A stretch of 64,000 nucleotides of DNA, taken from the NCBI RefSeq assembly GCF_036864975.1, contig NZ_CP104311.1:1962001-2026000 (forward strand). The letters are read 5' to 3'. The notes under the pieces were generated by a model. That model searched no databases. It was given only the letters and a program-made list of their open reading frames with translations, and had not been told where the DNA came from. The position numbers and the translations under genes are program-made. The DNA comes from Methylococcus capsulatus (GTDB taxonomy: Bacteria > Pseudomonadota > Gammaproteobacteria > Methylococcales > Methylococcaceae). Below, in pieces: positions 50,358-58,322 of this stretch. Positions within the stretch are counted from its first letter, which is position 1; the number at the start of each line of letters is the position of its first letter.

Positions 50358-51048
50358 CGGGAGGCAACCTTTGCCGCAACGCGATCAATGCTCGCCGGAT
50401 ATGTGATTTGACCGTGCCCAGAGGCAGCCCGGCATAGCCGGCAATCTCGTCGTGGCTGAGCCCGCGGAAGAACGCCAAGGACACCAATTGTCGCGGCACC
50501 GGATCCAGGCTTGCCAAAGCGGCGTGCAGGACATGCCGTTCCTGGACCGCCGCCAGCAAGTCCGGTGGCGTCTCTTCGCCGGGACACTCCAGCCGGTCCA
50601 GAATCTGCGGCCCGAGCTCGCATTCGTTCGTCTGGATACGGCGAAAGGCATCCAACGCCCGGCTGCGGGCGATGGTCATGATCCAGGCCAGGGCTGTACC
50701 TCTTTCAGGGTCGAACCGGGGCGCCTGACGCCAGACTTGCCAGAACGTATCCTGAGCCACCTCTTCGGCGAGCGAGACACTTTGTGTGATTCGTAAGGCC
50801 AAGCCATAGACCCGTCCGACCAGGGCGTCGTAGAGCGCGGCCAGTGCATTCGGATCGTGGTCCACCACGCGGGCAATCCAATCCACCAACTGGGATTCGT
50901 CGGGAGCGCTCTGACCGTTTTGGCTTGGCGGAAAAATGCTATCGCCGGCAGCAATCTGATCCGACGCCCCGTCCGTTTCCGTTCGCTCGGTAAGTTCAAC
51001 CGCCGAGGTCAGCACTTCTTCTCCGTCGGCGCCTGCCGTTCCGTTCAT
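50338..51048 (-). CDS. ECF-type sigma-70 factor
   Basis: A 236-residue protein; ATG 51048 is chosen over an upstream start. Region 2 is ALAALYDALVGRVYGLALRI...AEEVAQDTFWQVWRQA with the -10-melting WIMTIARSRALDAFRR. Region 4 is LDPVPRQLVSLAFFRGLSHDEIAGYAGLPLGTVKSHIRRAL. It is most like the group regulated by ChrR-type cupins, and the cupin gene overlaps its 3' end. The 320-base upstream gap contains AATGGCA/TGCCATT (51079-51085, 51093-51099), a possible operator. Confidence 0.9.
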   Translation of the reverse strand: MNGTAGADGEEVLTSAVELTERTETDGASDQIAAGDSIFPPSQNGQSAPDESQLVDWIARVVDHDPNALAALYDALVGRVYGLALRITQSVSLAEEVAQDTFWQVWRQAPRFDPERGTALAWIMTIARSRALDAFRRIQTNECELGPQILDRLECPGEETPPDLLAAVQERHVLHAALASLDPVPRQLVSLAFFRGLSHDEIAGYAGLPLGTVKSHIRRALIALRQRLPPDAHSKR

Positions 51049-51368
51049 GAAGGTTGAGTCAACGGTGATTACGCAGGAAATGGCAGCGTGGATGCCATTG
51101 ACTGTAATGGCGATACCCCTTTGGAGAACCAAGTCTCGTCACATCATCGCTCCGAGTAAGTCGCGTCGTGAACACGAAGAAGGGCAAAAACGTTTCTGCC
51201 GCGAATCTACCGATGGGGTTCGGTCATGAGTGATCTTGCCGCCCGTAACAGGCGCGGATTATACCGAACCGTATTCTTATCGAGAGCGGGAGCTTTTGAT
51301 CCCGAGTGGCCGATTACGGAAAATCAGACCAGTGACCGAGTTTTTGTAGGACCCTCACTTCAGTTTCG
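51049..51368. other. 320-bp spacer upstream of the sigma gene
   Basis: No gene seen. Holds the 7-base inverted repeat AATGGCA/TGCCATT at 51079-51099 near the sigma start. I could not identify a convincing ECF promoter by eye. Confidence 0.4.
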
Positions 51369-52361
51369 TTAGCGTCCGAATCTGGGTCCGCCTGCCGTTC
51401 TCAGGAAGCCCACCACCTCGGACACGACTTCGTCCTGGTGCCCGACCCACAGATGGCCGCCGTCCGGGTAGCCGATGAAGCGGGCATGGGGGATATGCGC
51501 CGCAGTATAGCGGGCGCTGTCGAAAGTTCCGAACAAGTCGTCCCGTGTGCCGATCACCAAGGTAGGAGCAGTGATCTTTTCCAGAGCGTAACGCGGCAGA
51601 GATGCGTTGATGGCGGCGTCGTTGAGGAGCCCCCGAAGGCGCGCCCTGACCGGCGCTATGCGTTCGAAGATCCGCCGCACGCGCATCTTTTCATCGGCGG
51701 TTGCGCCTTCCATGACCGCCGTCGGAATACCGAGAAACGTGCGGATCATCGTTCGGCGTGCGACTCGGCTCACCAGCCAGAAAAGGAAATCGGACCGAAG
51801 CGTCGTTTCGGCAAGCGTCCGCGCAAGCAGCGGCATCCGCACTTGAGGCGTCCCCTCGGGTCTTGGCGAATATGCGACAGGAACCAGCAGCACCAGGGTG
51901 CTCAGGCGTTCGGGGTGCCGCAGTGCGAATTGCAGGGATGACGGGGCGCCCGCGGACGCTGTGATCAGAGCAGCGCGATCGATGTGGAGCGCATCAAGCA
52001 AACAGGCATGGGCATTGGCCTGCGCTTCCGGCGAAGCGTCGACCGGAAGCGGGGTGCGCAAATATCCGAAGCGCGACATGGCGATCACTCGAAAACCGCT
52101 GCGAACCAGCGGTTCAGCGAACGCCAAGCCCTGATCGAAGCCGCCTTCGCCGCCATGCACCACCAGCACCGGCGGTCCCCGGCCCGCCACCGCGTACTCT
52201 ATCAGCCCGCAGCGCGTCTGCGCGATCTGGCTGCCTGTCGAAATACGCTCCCGCGCACGGTCGAGATCGCGTCGAAAACCGGCATACGCCAGCCCGAACA
52301 GGCCGGTGGCAATGAGAGCTACGAGGGTCGGCACGATTGAGCCGAGATATGTGGTCATCAT
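51369..52361 (-). CDS. membrane-anchored alpha/beta hydrolase
   Basis: A 330-residue protein from ATG 52361. An N-terminal membrane anchor (SIVPTLVALIATGLFGLAYAG) is followed by the alpha/beta fold: VLVVHGGEGGFDQGLAFAEPL (oxyanion HGG), nucleophile elbow TASAGAP with Ser136, acid in LVIGTRDDLFGTF and the catalytic His in GGHLWVGHQDEV. The substrate is unknown. It is downstream of a VOC protein (14 bases) in a - strand run. Confidence 0.85.
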   Translation of the reverse strand: MMTTYLGSIVPTLVALIATGLFGLAYAGFRRDLDRARERISTGSQIAQTRCGLIEYAVAGRGPPVLVVHGGEGGFDQGLAFAEPLVRSGFRVIAMSRFGYLRTPLPVDASPEAQANAHACLLDALHIDRAALITASAGAPSSLQFALRHPERLSTLVLLVPVAYSPRPEGTPQVRMPLLARTLAETTLRSDFLFWLVSRVARRTMIRTFLGIPTAVMEGATADEKMRVRRIFERIAPVRARLRGLLNDAAINASLPRYALEKITAPTLVIGTRDDLFGTFDSARYTAAHIPHARFIGYPDGGHLWVGHQDEVVSEVVGFLRTAGGPRFGR

Positions 52362-52374
52362 GGACAGCAATGCG

Positions 52375-52758
52375 TCAACCTTGGCAGATTTGCACGAGAT
52401 TGCCGCCAGTACCGGCAACAATGGCGATGGTCACCGAGTCCAGTCCCGTGGGTTCCGTAGTGAATTTCACCCCGCACGATGCCAGCCGTTCGTATTCCTG
52501 GTTTGTGTCATCGACGGCGAATGCGGTGACCGGTATTCCCCTGTTGGGAAAGTGCCTCCGGTTACCTTCTGGCCGCCGCTTCGCATTCTGTTCGAGTACC
52601 AGTTCGAGATCATCCGGCCCCTCGGGTGAGACGACGGTCAGCCCTCGGAGCTCCTTCAAAGGGATGCTCTGCTTGTTCACGAGGCCCAAAACATCCGTAT
52701 GGAACCGGAGTACTTTGTGCTGTTCGTCCAGGAACAGGCTGTTCAGCGCGATTCGCAT
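52375..52758 (-). CDS. VOC-fold (glyoxalase-like) protein
   Basis: A 127-residue protein from ATG 52758, overlapping the DUF3060 gene by 16 bases. Two beta-alpha-beta-beta-beta modules are seen: ALNSLFLDEQHKVLRFHTDVLGL and VTAFAVDDTNQEYERLASCGVKF. Possible metal ligands are sparse (LELVLEQN). Probably a single-domain dioxygenase/glyoxalase relative; activity unassigned. Confidence 0.8.
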   Translation of the reverse strand: MRIALNSLFLDEQHKVLRFHTDVLGLVNKQSIPLKELRGLTVVSPEGPDDLELVLEQNAKRRPEGNRRHFPNRGIPVTAFAVDDTNQEYERLASCGVKFTTEPTGLDSVTIAIVAGTGGNLVQICQG

Positions 52759-53288
52759 GTAAACTCCCCAGATGTTCGGGGCGCGGCCCCTTGTGAATGA
52801 GCGGTGTCGACATCGTTGAGCACGCGCCCGTTCACTCCGCTAATGCTTACGGTCGGACGTACATTCTTCGGCAAGTGTACGGTCGATCCAATCCCGGAGA
52901 GCCAAACGGATTGCACCGAAGTCCCTCCGGAAACGGCAATTTCATGGCGGACGCCGCTGATCCGCAGCATCCTGACGGCATTGCCTTTGGGAACCCGAAC
53001 GGTCTGACCCTCTCCTGACACTTCCAAATCGAACCGGCCGGGATGTGACACGCAGACGTTTTGTCCGATTCCGGATATCTTGACCGCTTCGACGCCGTCG
53101 GGTCCAAGGGAACCGGCGACGAAGAACGGACCGGCACATGCCGAAAATACGAGCGTCAGCGCCGTCGTTACGATGATGTGGAGGGAAACTTTGCCGGTCG
53201 AAGATAGCGCAGCTCGTCCGCCGATTTGCCAAGGGTGTACAGTGGAAATAGGATGGGTCGATAAACTTGCACGGGCGGGGAATCTCAC
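52743..53288 (-). CDS. DUF3060-type exported lipoprotein
   Basis: A 181-residue protein from GTG 53288, supported by GGAGAGG. A hydrophobic segment IIVTTALTLVFSAC ends in a lipobox-like cysteine, about 50 residues in, which is late for a signal peptide. The rest is built from repeating beta turns, ISGIGQNVCVS, VSGEGQTVRV, ISGVRHEIAVSGG, LSGIGSTVHLP and ISGVNGRVL, the DUF3060 beta-solenoid. Function unknown. Confidence 0.75.
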   Translation of the reverse strand: MRFPARASLSTHPISTVHPWQIGGRAALSSTGKVSLHIIVTTALTLVFSACAGPFFVAGSLGPDGVEAVKISGIGQNVCVSHPGRFDLEVSGEGQTVRVPKGNAVRMLRISGVRHEIAVSGGTSVQSVWLSGIGSTVHLPKNVRPTVSISGVNGRVLNDVDTAHSQGAAPRTSGEFTCESR

Positions 53289-53312
53289 GGCGCCTCTCCA
53301 AATTCCTTCGTG

Positions 53313-54338
53313 TTAAAACAGGGGGGTGGGAATATCGCCCCAGTGCACATGAGCCGGAGGTTTTTCGATCGCATTGACGCGCGCGGCTTCGATGTCGACT
53401 CGCACCAGGATTAACGGAGCAAGACCATGAGCTGAACGAACGATGGCTTTCCCGAGCGGTTCGGGTCGGTGAGTCAGCGCCTGGCTAAAGAGCAGCTTGT
53501 ACTTCCGCCGGTCGAAGTTCGCCGGCGTATCATGTCCGGCGTGCCCGGCCTCCGTTTCCATCGGCAGGTCGGCCAAATGCCAGTCCTCCGGCACCACATG
53601 GACCAGCAGAGGGCTTGCGCCGGCGCCCGACAGACGCTGCGGGACGCGCCCGTCCTCGACCGCGACGCGGTAGGCAGCCAACAGCTCGCCGGCGAGCGGT
53701 GCGGGTGAGAGCACGGCCGCATGTGCTTCGTAATGCGCGCTGAGGCGCGACAGCGTGTACTCCCTCAGACCGAGGGCAATCAGCACGGCAACGATGACTG
53801 CGGTCATGGTCAGTCCAGCCTGCGATCGGATCGGCCAGGGATGAAAGGGTACCGCGGCCGGTTCTGTTCCGAGCGGCCAGAGCATTGGGGTATGGGCCCG
53901 GTAAGCGACATAGGATTCGCCGTAACGCTGCTCGCACCGCCGCTCTTCTGCGATGGCGAGGAATCGATACAGCGATAACATCAATACATACGCGATGAGC
54001 GCCACGAATCGAGGCCACAGCAGCAGGGCACCCAGACCGAACAGTGCCAGGCCGGTGTATTGCGGATGGCGACAGAGGCGATACAAACCGGTCGTGACGG
54101 GGCCAAGCCGGCGGAATGTGCTCCAGTAAAGCTGAGTCGCCGCAATGAGAAACCATGCCGCGCCGCCCAGTACGCAAAGTTCCGCGACACGAGGCAGCGC
54201 ATTGAGAACGGCGCTCCGGGTGATCGAGATATGCGGCAGGAAGAATTGGGTGAGCCAGGCCGTGACCGCCCAACGGTCGAGCAAATTCAGGGCGGGTCCG
54301 TACAGTGCATAGAAATAGCCGGCAGTCGGGCTGATCAT
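53313..54338 (-). CDS. isoprenylcysteine-methyltransferase-like membrane protein
   Basis: A 341-residue protein from ATG 54338. Helices include SAVLNALPRVAELCVLGGAA and FLIAATQLYWSTFRRLG. The ICMT/PEMT core is GLYRLCRHPQYTGLALFGLGALLLW and LAIAEERRCEQRYGESYVAYRAHTPM. A soluble C-terminal domain of about 150 residues follows and is unusual for the family. The frame stays open and hydrophobic for about 35 codons upstream of the ATG (CFYLAIGLEILF), with no standard start. The true N-terminus may be longer or a frameshift may exist. Confidence 0.78.
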   Translation of the reverse strand: MISPTAGYFYALYGPALNLLDRWAVTAWLTQFFLPHISITRSAVLNALPRVAELCVLGGAAWFLIAATQLYWSTFRRLGPVTTGLYRLCRHPQYTGLALFGLGALLLWPRFVALIAYVLMLSLYRFLAIAEERRCEQRYGESYVAYRAHTPMLWPLGTEPAAVPFHPWPIRSQAGLTMTAVIVAVLIALGLREYTLSRLSAHYEAHAAVLSPAPLAGELLAAYRVAVEDGRVPQRLSGAGASPLLVHVVPEDWHLADLPMETEAGHAGHDTPANFDRRKYKLLFSQALTHRPEPLGKAIVRSAHGLAPLILVRVDIEAARVNAIEKPPAHVHWGDIPTPLF

Positions 54339-54612
54339 GAACAGGATTTCCAGGCCGATGGCCAGATAGAAACAGCCAGCCTGCCGGTGCCAGCCGGCCT
54401 GCGTGATCGTCCGAAGGTTTGGATGGGGACATCGGGGTCATGGTTTTTCTCACTTTTTGCGTTGACGATGCGGCGTATGCTCGCCTTCGCGGGTAACGCA
54501 AAGATTTCACTGCGAACCGGCTTTGGTAACGCACGGTTTCCCCATGGCGCTTTGCAATCTTCCGTTACAAACTCATCCTCAAGCAGGGCGGATGATTCGG
54601 CATAATGGCATC

Positions 54613-55332
54613 ATGACGCGATCTCCTCACCTTCTCATCGTCGATGACGACCGCGAACTCCGGCAGCTCTTGACCGGGTTCTCGATCCGGCACGGCTTTC
54701 GGGTGGATGCGGTCGCAGATGGCAAAGGCATGGCCAAATGGCTGGAAACGGGACGTTTCGATCTCGTCGTTCTCGATGTGATGCTGCCCGGCGAAGACGG
54801 CCTCGCGCTGTGCAGGAGCCTGCGGGCGGCTTCGAATCTTCCCGTCATCATGCTGACGGCGCTGGCCGATGAGACCGACCGCATCGTCGGTCTGGAAATG
54901 GGCGCCGATGATTATGTGGTCAAGCCGTTCAATCCCCGCGAACTCTTGGCCCGCATCAAGGCGGTGTTGCGCCGCAGTGGCAGCGTCCCGGCCAGCCGCC
55001 AGGATCACGGGGCGACTCTGGTGTTCGACGGCTGGCGGCTCGATCTCCCCAGGCGCCAACTGTATTCTCCCGAAGGCGTCTTGATGCCGCTGACCGGCGG
55101 CGAATTCGATTTGCTGGCCGCTTTTGCGCAACATCCCCAGCGTGTCCTGAATCGCGATCAATTGCTGGACTTGACCCGGGGACGCTCAGCCTCTGCCTAC
55201 GACCGCAGCGTGGATGTCCAACTGAGCCGGCTGCGGCGTAAAATCGAGTCAGATCCCGCCGATCCGATGTTGATCAAGACCGTCCGCGGCGGCGGTTATC
55301 TGTTCACGCCGCGCGTCGAGCGCGAGCGCTGA
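54613..55332 (+). CDS. OmpR-family response regulator
   Basis: A 239-residue protein from ATG 54613. The receiver domain has LLIVDDD, phosphoacceptor Asp55 in VLDVMLPG, Thr in MLTAL and Lys in YVVKPFNP. The C-terminal winged helix ends RSVDVQLSRLRRKIESDPADPMLIKTVRGGGYLF. It is followed 5 bases later by its kinase gene. Targets are unknown; the divergent methyltransferase gene is a candidate. Confidence 0.95.
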   Translation: MTRSPHLLIVDDDRELRQLLTGFSIRHGFRVDAVADGKGMAKWLETGRFDLVVLDVMLPGEDGLALCRSLRAASNLPVIMLTALADETDRIVGLEMGADDYVVKPFNPRELLARIKAVLRRSGSVPASRQDHGATLVFDGWRLDLPRRQLYSPEGVLMPLTGGEFDLLAAFAQHPQRVLNRDQLLDLTRGRSASAYDRSVDVQLSRLRRKIESDPADPMLIKTVRGGGYLFTPRVERER

Positions 55333-55337
55333 CCGCT

Positions 55338-56690
55338 ATGAGATTCTGGCCCGACAGCATCGCGGGCAGAACCGTCGGGCTGCTGTTCGTGGGTCTGGTA
55401 TTCACGGTGACGGTCAGCCTCTCCGTATTCCAGCTGGATTTTTTCCATGGCAAGGGCTGGGACGAGACTTTCCGGAACCTGGATCGCGTCGCCGTCATCG
55501 CTTCCATCATGGATCGGGTGCCGCGCGATTTGCGTCCCGAACTGCTCCCCGCTTTGAATGAGGGCAGCGTTGGGGTGATGTGGGAGCCTCATGCCAGCCC
55601 GCCGCCGCTACGCCAGGATGGCATGACCCGGCATTTGGCGCGGGACATTCGCGTCCTCGCCGAAGTGCACGGCATGCAACGTGTCGCGGCGGGCTATCCC
55701 TCTGTTGGTCCGGCAAGCGGGGGATGGCTGATGCCGCCGCCGGGACCGGCGGAGGTCTGGGTCGCGCTTTCGGACGGCACCTGGCTTCGCTTCGCCATCG
55801 CGAACGAAGCGATCGGCGGACTGTGGACATTGCGCCTGACAGTCGCCGCCGGGCTTTTCCTCGCGGGAATCGTGGTTCTGGGCGTATGGGCTGCGCGCAA
55901 GGTGACGGCTCCACTGGACCGCTTCGCCCTCGCCGCCCAACGCTTGGGTGCCGACGTGGATGCGCCGCCCATGGCCGAAGAGGGCCCCAGCGAAATCCGC
56001 CGGGCCGCCGAGGCCTTCAACAGCATGCAACGCCGCATTTCCCGCCTGATCGAAGACCGTACGCTGATGCTGGCCGCTTTGTCCCACGATCTCCGAACCG
56101 TCCTGGCCCGGCTGCGGTTTCGAACCGAGTTGATCCCCGATCCCGATCAGCGGAGAAAAGCGGGCGCCGATCTGGACGAAATGCAGGCCATGCTGCAGTC
56201 GACCTTATCGTTCGCCCGCGATGACACGGCTGTGGAACCATTGGCCGTGATCGATCTGGCGATGCTCCTGCAAAGTCTTTGCGATGATCTCCAGGATGCG
56301 GGGAAGACCGTTTCCTACGAAGGGCCGCTGCACCTGAACTTCGAAGGGCGGCCGATGTCGCTGCGCCGGGCCTTCGCCAATCTCATCGACAATGCCCTGA
56401 AATATGGGCAGGAGGCTGCGGTGACGTTGGCAGAACACGGCAAAGCCGCCGAAATCACGGTCGGCGATCGCGGTCCTGGAATTCCGGAAGCCATGCGTAG
56501 CCGGGTTTTTGCGCCGTTTTTCCGGCTGGAGTCCTCGCGTTGCCGGGAAACCGGCGGCATGGGGCTCGGACTCACCGTGGCCAGTGCGGTGGTGCACCGG
56601 CACGGCGGTGGCCTGGCGTTGGAAGACAGGCCGGGCGGCGGGTTGCTGGTGAGGGTCGTGCTGCCCCGCGCAGCGGCCCGTTCGCCTTGA
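55338..56690 (+). CDS. sensor histidine kinase with atypical H-box
   Basis: A 450-residue inner-membrane kinase from ATG 55338. Helix 1 is GRTVGLLFVGLVFTVTVSLS; a periplasmic domain of about 130 residues and helix 2 (LTVAAGLFLAGIVVLGVWAA) follow, then HAMP. The H-box reads ALSHDLRTVLARLRFR with His250; position 255 is Val where Pro is nearly universal. The N box is LRRAFANLIDNALKYG, G1 VGDRGPGIP, F RVFAPFFR and G2 GGMGLGLTVA. All ATP-binding features look functional. Confidence 0.94.
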   Translation: MRFWPDSIAGRTVGLLFVGLVFTVTVSLSVFQLDFFHGKGWDETFRNLDRVAVIASIMDRVPRDLRPELLPALNEGSVGVMWEPHASPPPLRQDGMTRHLARDIRVLAEVHGMQRVAAGYPSVGPASGGWLMPPPGPAEVWVALSDGTWLRFAIANEAIGGLWTLRLTVAAGLFLAGIVVLGVWAARKVTAPLDRFALAAQRLGADVDAPPMAEEGPSEIRRAAEAFNSMQRRISRLIEDRTLMLAALSHDLRTVLARLRFRTELIPDPDQRRKAGADLDEMQAMLQSTLSFARDDTAVEPLAVIDLAMLLQSLCDDLQDAGKTVSYEGPLHLNFEGRPMSLRRAFANLIDNALKYGQEAAVTLAEHGKAAEITVGDRGPGIPEAMRSRVFAPFFRLESSRCRETGGMGLGLTVASAVVHRHGGGLALEDRPGGGLLVRVVLPRAAARSP

Positions 56691-56874
56691 AATGCGGGCG
56701 TTTTCGATCCGGGGGCGGAGCGCTGACGAAGAGTGCGGCCGAAGGATCGGGCGTTCTATAAATGTCGGAGCGGCTCCTGCCCATCCCGTAAAAAAGCGCT
56801 GTACATGTCTGTTCTCAGGCGGGTACGATCGGTCCGATGGCAGTTGCAAAAGCTGCCGCACATTGAGCGAATGG

Positions 56875-57336
56875 ATGAACAAAATCATGCATACCCCAGC
56901 TTTAGCAGTCGCTGCCGCGCTGATGGCGGCCGGACCGCTTCTGGCGGAGCCCGGCGAACGTTATGCCCTGGACGATGTCAGCAAGCAGTTGCTGAAGGAT
57001 GCTGCTACCAAGGCGGCGCCGCGTGAAGCGGTCGAAGGCGTCCAGGCCGTGGAGGAAGCGGCAGGACAGGCAAACAAGCTGAAGGAAACGGCGAAATCCG
57101 CGCCGGCCGCCGTCAAGGATCAGCTGCAAAAGACGGCCGCCGAGTCCGCCAAGCGGCAGGTCGAGAAAGCGGTGCCAGAACAAGCCAAGGAAGGGATGAA
57201 ATCCATGGAAAGCACCGCCAAATCCATCAAACAACAGGTCAAAGCGGCGCCGAAATCTGCGGGCGAGGCGGCGAAGGCAGCCAAGGACAAAGTTCGGGAG
57301 GAAGCAACGAAGAAGGCTTTGGACATGTTGCCCTGA
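56875..57336 (+). CDS. exported Ala/Lys-rich helical protein
   Basis: A 153-residue protein from ATG 56875. The signal peptide is MNKIMHTPALAVAAALMAAGPLLA. The mature part is almost wholly helical with Ala/Lys/Glu-rich repeats (KETAKSAPAAVKDQLQKTAAES, KSIKQQVKAAPKSAGEAAKA), recalling LEA or apolipoprotein-like proteins. It could bind envelopes or protect from desiccation, but no function is assigned. A fragment of a REP arm is in its leader near 56766. Confidence 0.7.
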   Translation: MNKIMHTPALAVAAALMAAGPLLAEPGERYALDDVSKQLLKDAATKAAPREAVEGVQAVEEAAGQANKLKETAKSAPAAVKDQLQKTAAESAKRQVEKAVPEQAKEGMKSMESTAKSIKQQVKAAPKSAGEAAKAAKDKVREEATKKALDMLP

Positions 57337-57361
57337 TCGCGGTTCCAAGTGAGGGACCGTC

Positions 57362-57502
57362 ATGGGCAAGCTCCTGCGATACCTCGCTATCGTAATGTTC
57401 GTCCTGCTGAACCGGGACAAGCTTGCGGGATGGTTGTCCGGATCGGATTCCCGCTTCACCTACCATACTGATGGCATGTACATGGCCCGTCCTCCTGAGT
57501 GA
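57362..57502 (+). CDS. 46-residue hypothetical small protein
   Basis: ATG 57362 with GAGGG 7 bases upstream. It has a hydrophobic N-terminus (LLRYLAIVMFVLLN) and a polar tail, lying 25 bases after the Ala/Lys-rich protein. The ribosome site is good but no homologue is recognised. Confidence 0.4.
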   Translation: MGKLLRYLAIVMFVLLNRDKLAGWLSGSDSRFTYHTDGMYMARPPE

Positions 57503-57821
57503 ACGACCGGATTCCCGGGTCTGCCCCGGCTATCGTATCAGGGGCATTGCAGCAGTGATGTCCCTCATCGAAGTGGCGGATGCCGCCGCATCGACCGTCT
57601 GTTCCGACCTTTTCGGGTATTCGCGTGCAATCGCATCGGGGAGGGGCACATCGATGTCCATTCCCCCCGTGGCCGGTACAGGCGTACATTTCAAAGGGGT
57701 GTGGTAACGTCAAAAGTTTCAGGATTTGTGCTGTATCCTGAACAAGTGAAGGGCGGCCTGGCGTGCGGCCAAGCCGCTTCGACGCATTGTTTGGAGTTCA
57801 AGAGTCAACCCTACGGAGAGA
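57503..57821. other. 319-bp spacer with a perfect inverted repeat
   Basis: No gene seen. TTCAGGAT (57718-57725) and ATCCTGAA (57735-57742) form a dyad with a 9-base spacer about 80 bases before the cytochrome start, a plausible operator. Confidence 0.5.
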
Positions 57822-58211
57822 ATGATCGTGAGAAGGTCGTTAGATTTGGGATGCGGGGTCGTGCTGGCGCTAGCAGCAGGCACGGTGCATGCCGGCGACG
57901 TCGCGGCCGGTAAGGCGAAATATGAAAGTTGCGTCGACTGCCACGGTCGGGGGGAGGGGGACGCGGCCCCCAATGTCCCCAGCCTGGCCGGAAAAGACGC
58001 GAACTACATCAGGAGGGTGCTGAACACCTACAAGCGATGCCGGCCGGACGACTGGCTCCCTCCTTGCGGCGGTTCGGAAGAGCGCATCCAGCCCTTCGGC
58101 TGGGAGCACCGGTCCAAGGACAGCGATTCGATGCGGGAGATCGCTTCCGAGCTGAGCGATACGGACATCGACAACATCGCGGCCTACATCGCTACGCTTC
58201 GGAAACCTTGA
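57822..58211 (+). CDS. exported class I c-type cytochrome
   Basis: A 129-residue protein from ATG 57822 (ACGGAGAGA upstream). A signal peptide ends at TVHAGD. Heme attachment is Cys37-Val-Asp-Cys-His41. Residues PNVPSLAGKDANYIRRVL and ISELSDTDIDNIAAYIATL-like MREIASELSDTDIDNIAAYI fit the cytochrome c553/c4 half-domain. A 20-residue loop with two more cysteines (KRCRPDDWLPPCGGSEERIQ) between them is unusual and could form a disulfide. It probably carries electrons in the periplasm. Confidence 0.9.
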   Translation: MIVRRSLDLGCGVVLALAAGTVHAGDVAAGKAKYESCVDCHGRGEGDAAPNVPSLAGKDANYIRRVLNTYKRCRPDDWLPPCGGSEERIQPFGWEHRSKDSDSMREIASELSDTDIDNIAAYIATLRKP

Positions 58212-58295
58212 AGAGGGTGCTGGCTGCGTCGGCGATGAGGTGTGTTCGGTCGCCGGGCGCATCACCGAGGTAAAGCCTCATCGCTATTGCCCCAA

Positions 58296-58322
58296 GCGCC
58301 GGCGGGTTTCAGCCGCCGGCGC
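58296..58322. terminator. bidirectional terminator between cytochrome and GH35 gene
   Basis: GCGCCGGCGG and CCGCCGGCGC form a perfect 10-base stem; the stop codon of the GH35 gene lies in the loop (58309-58311). Confidence 0.7.
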
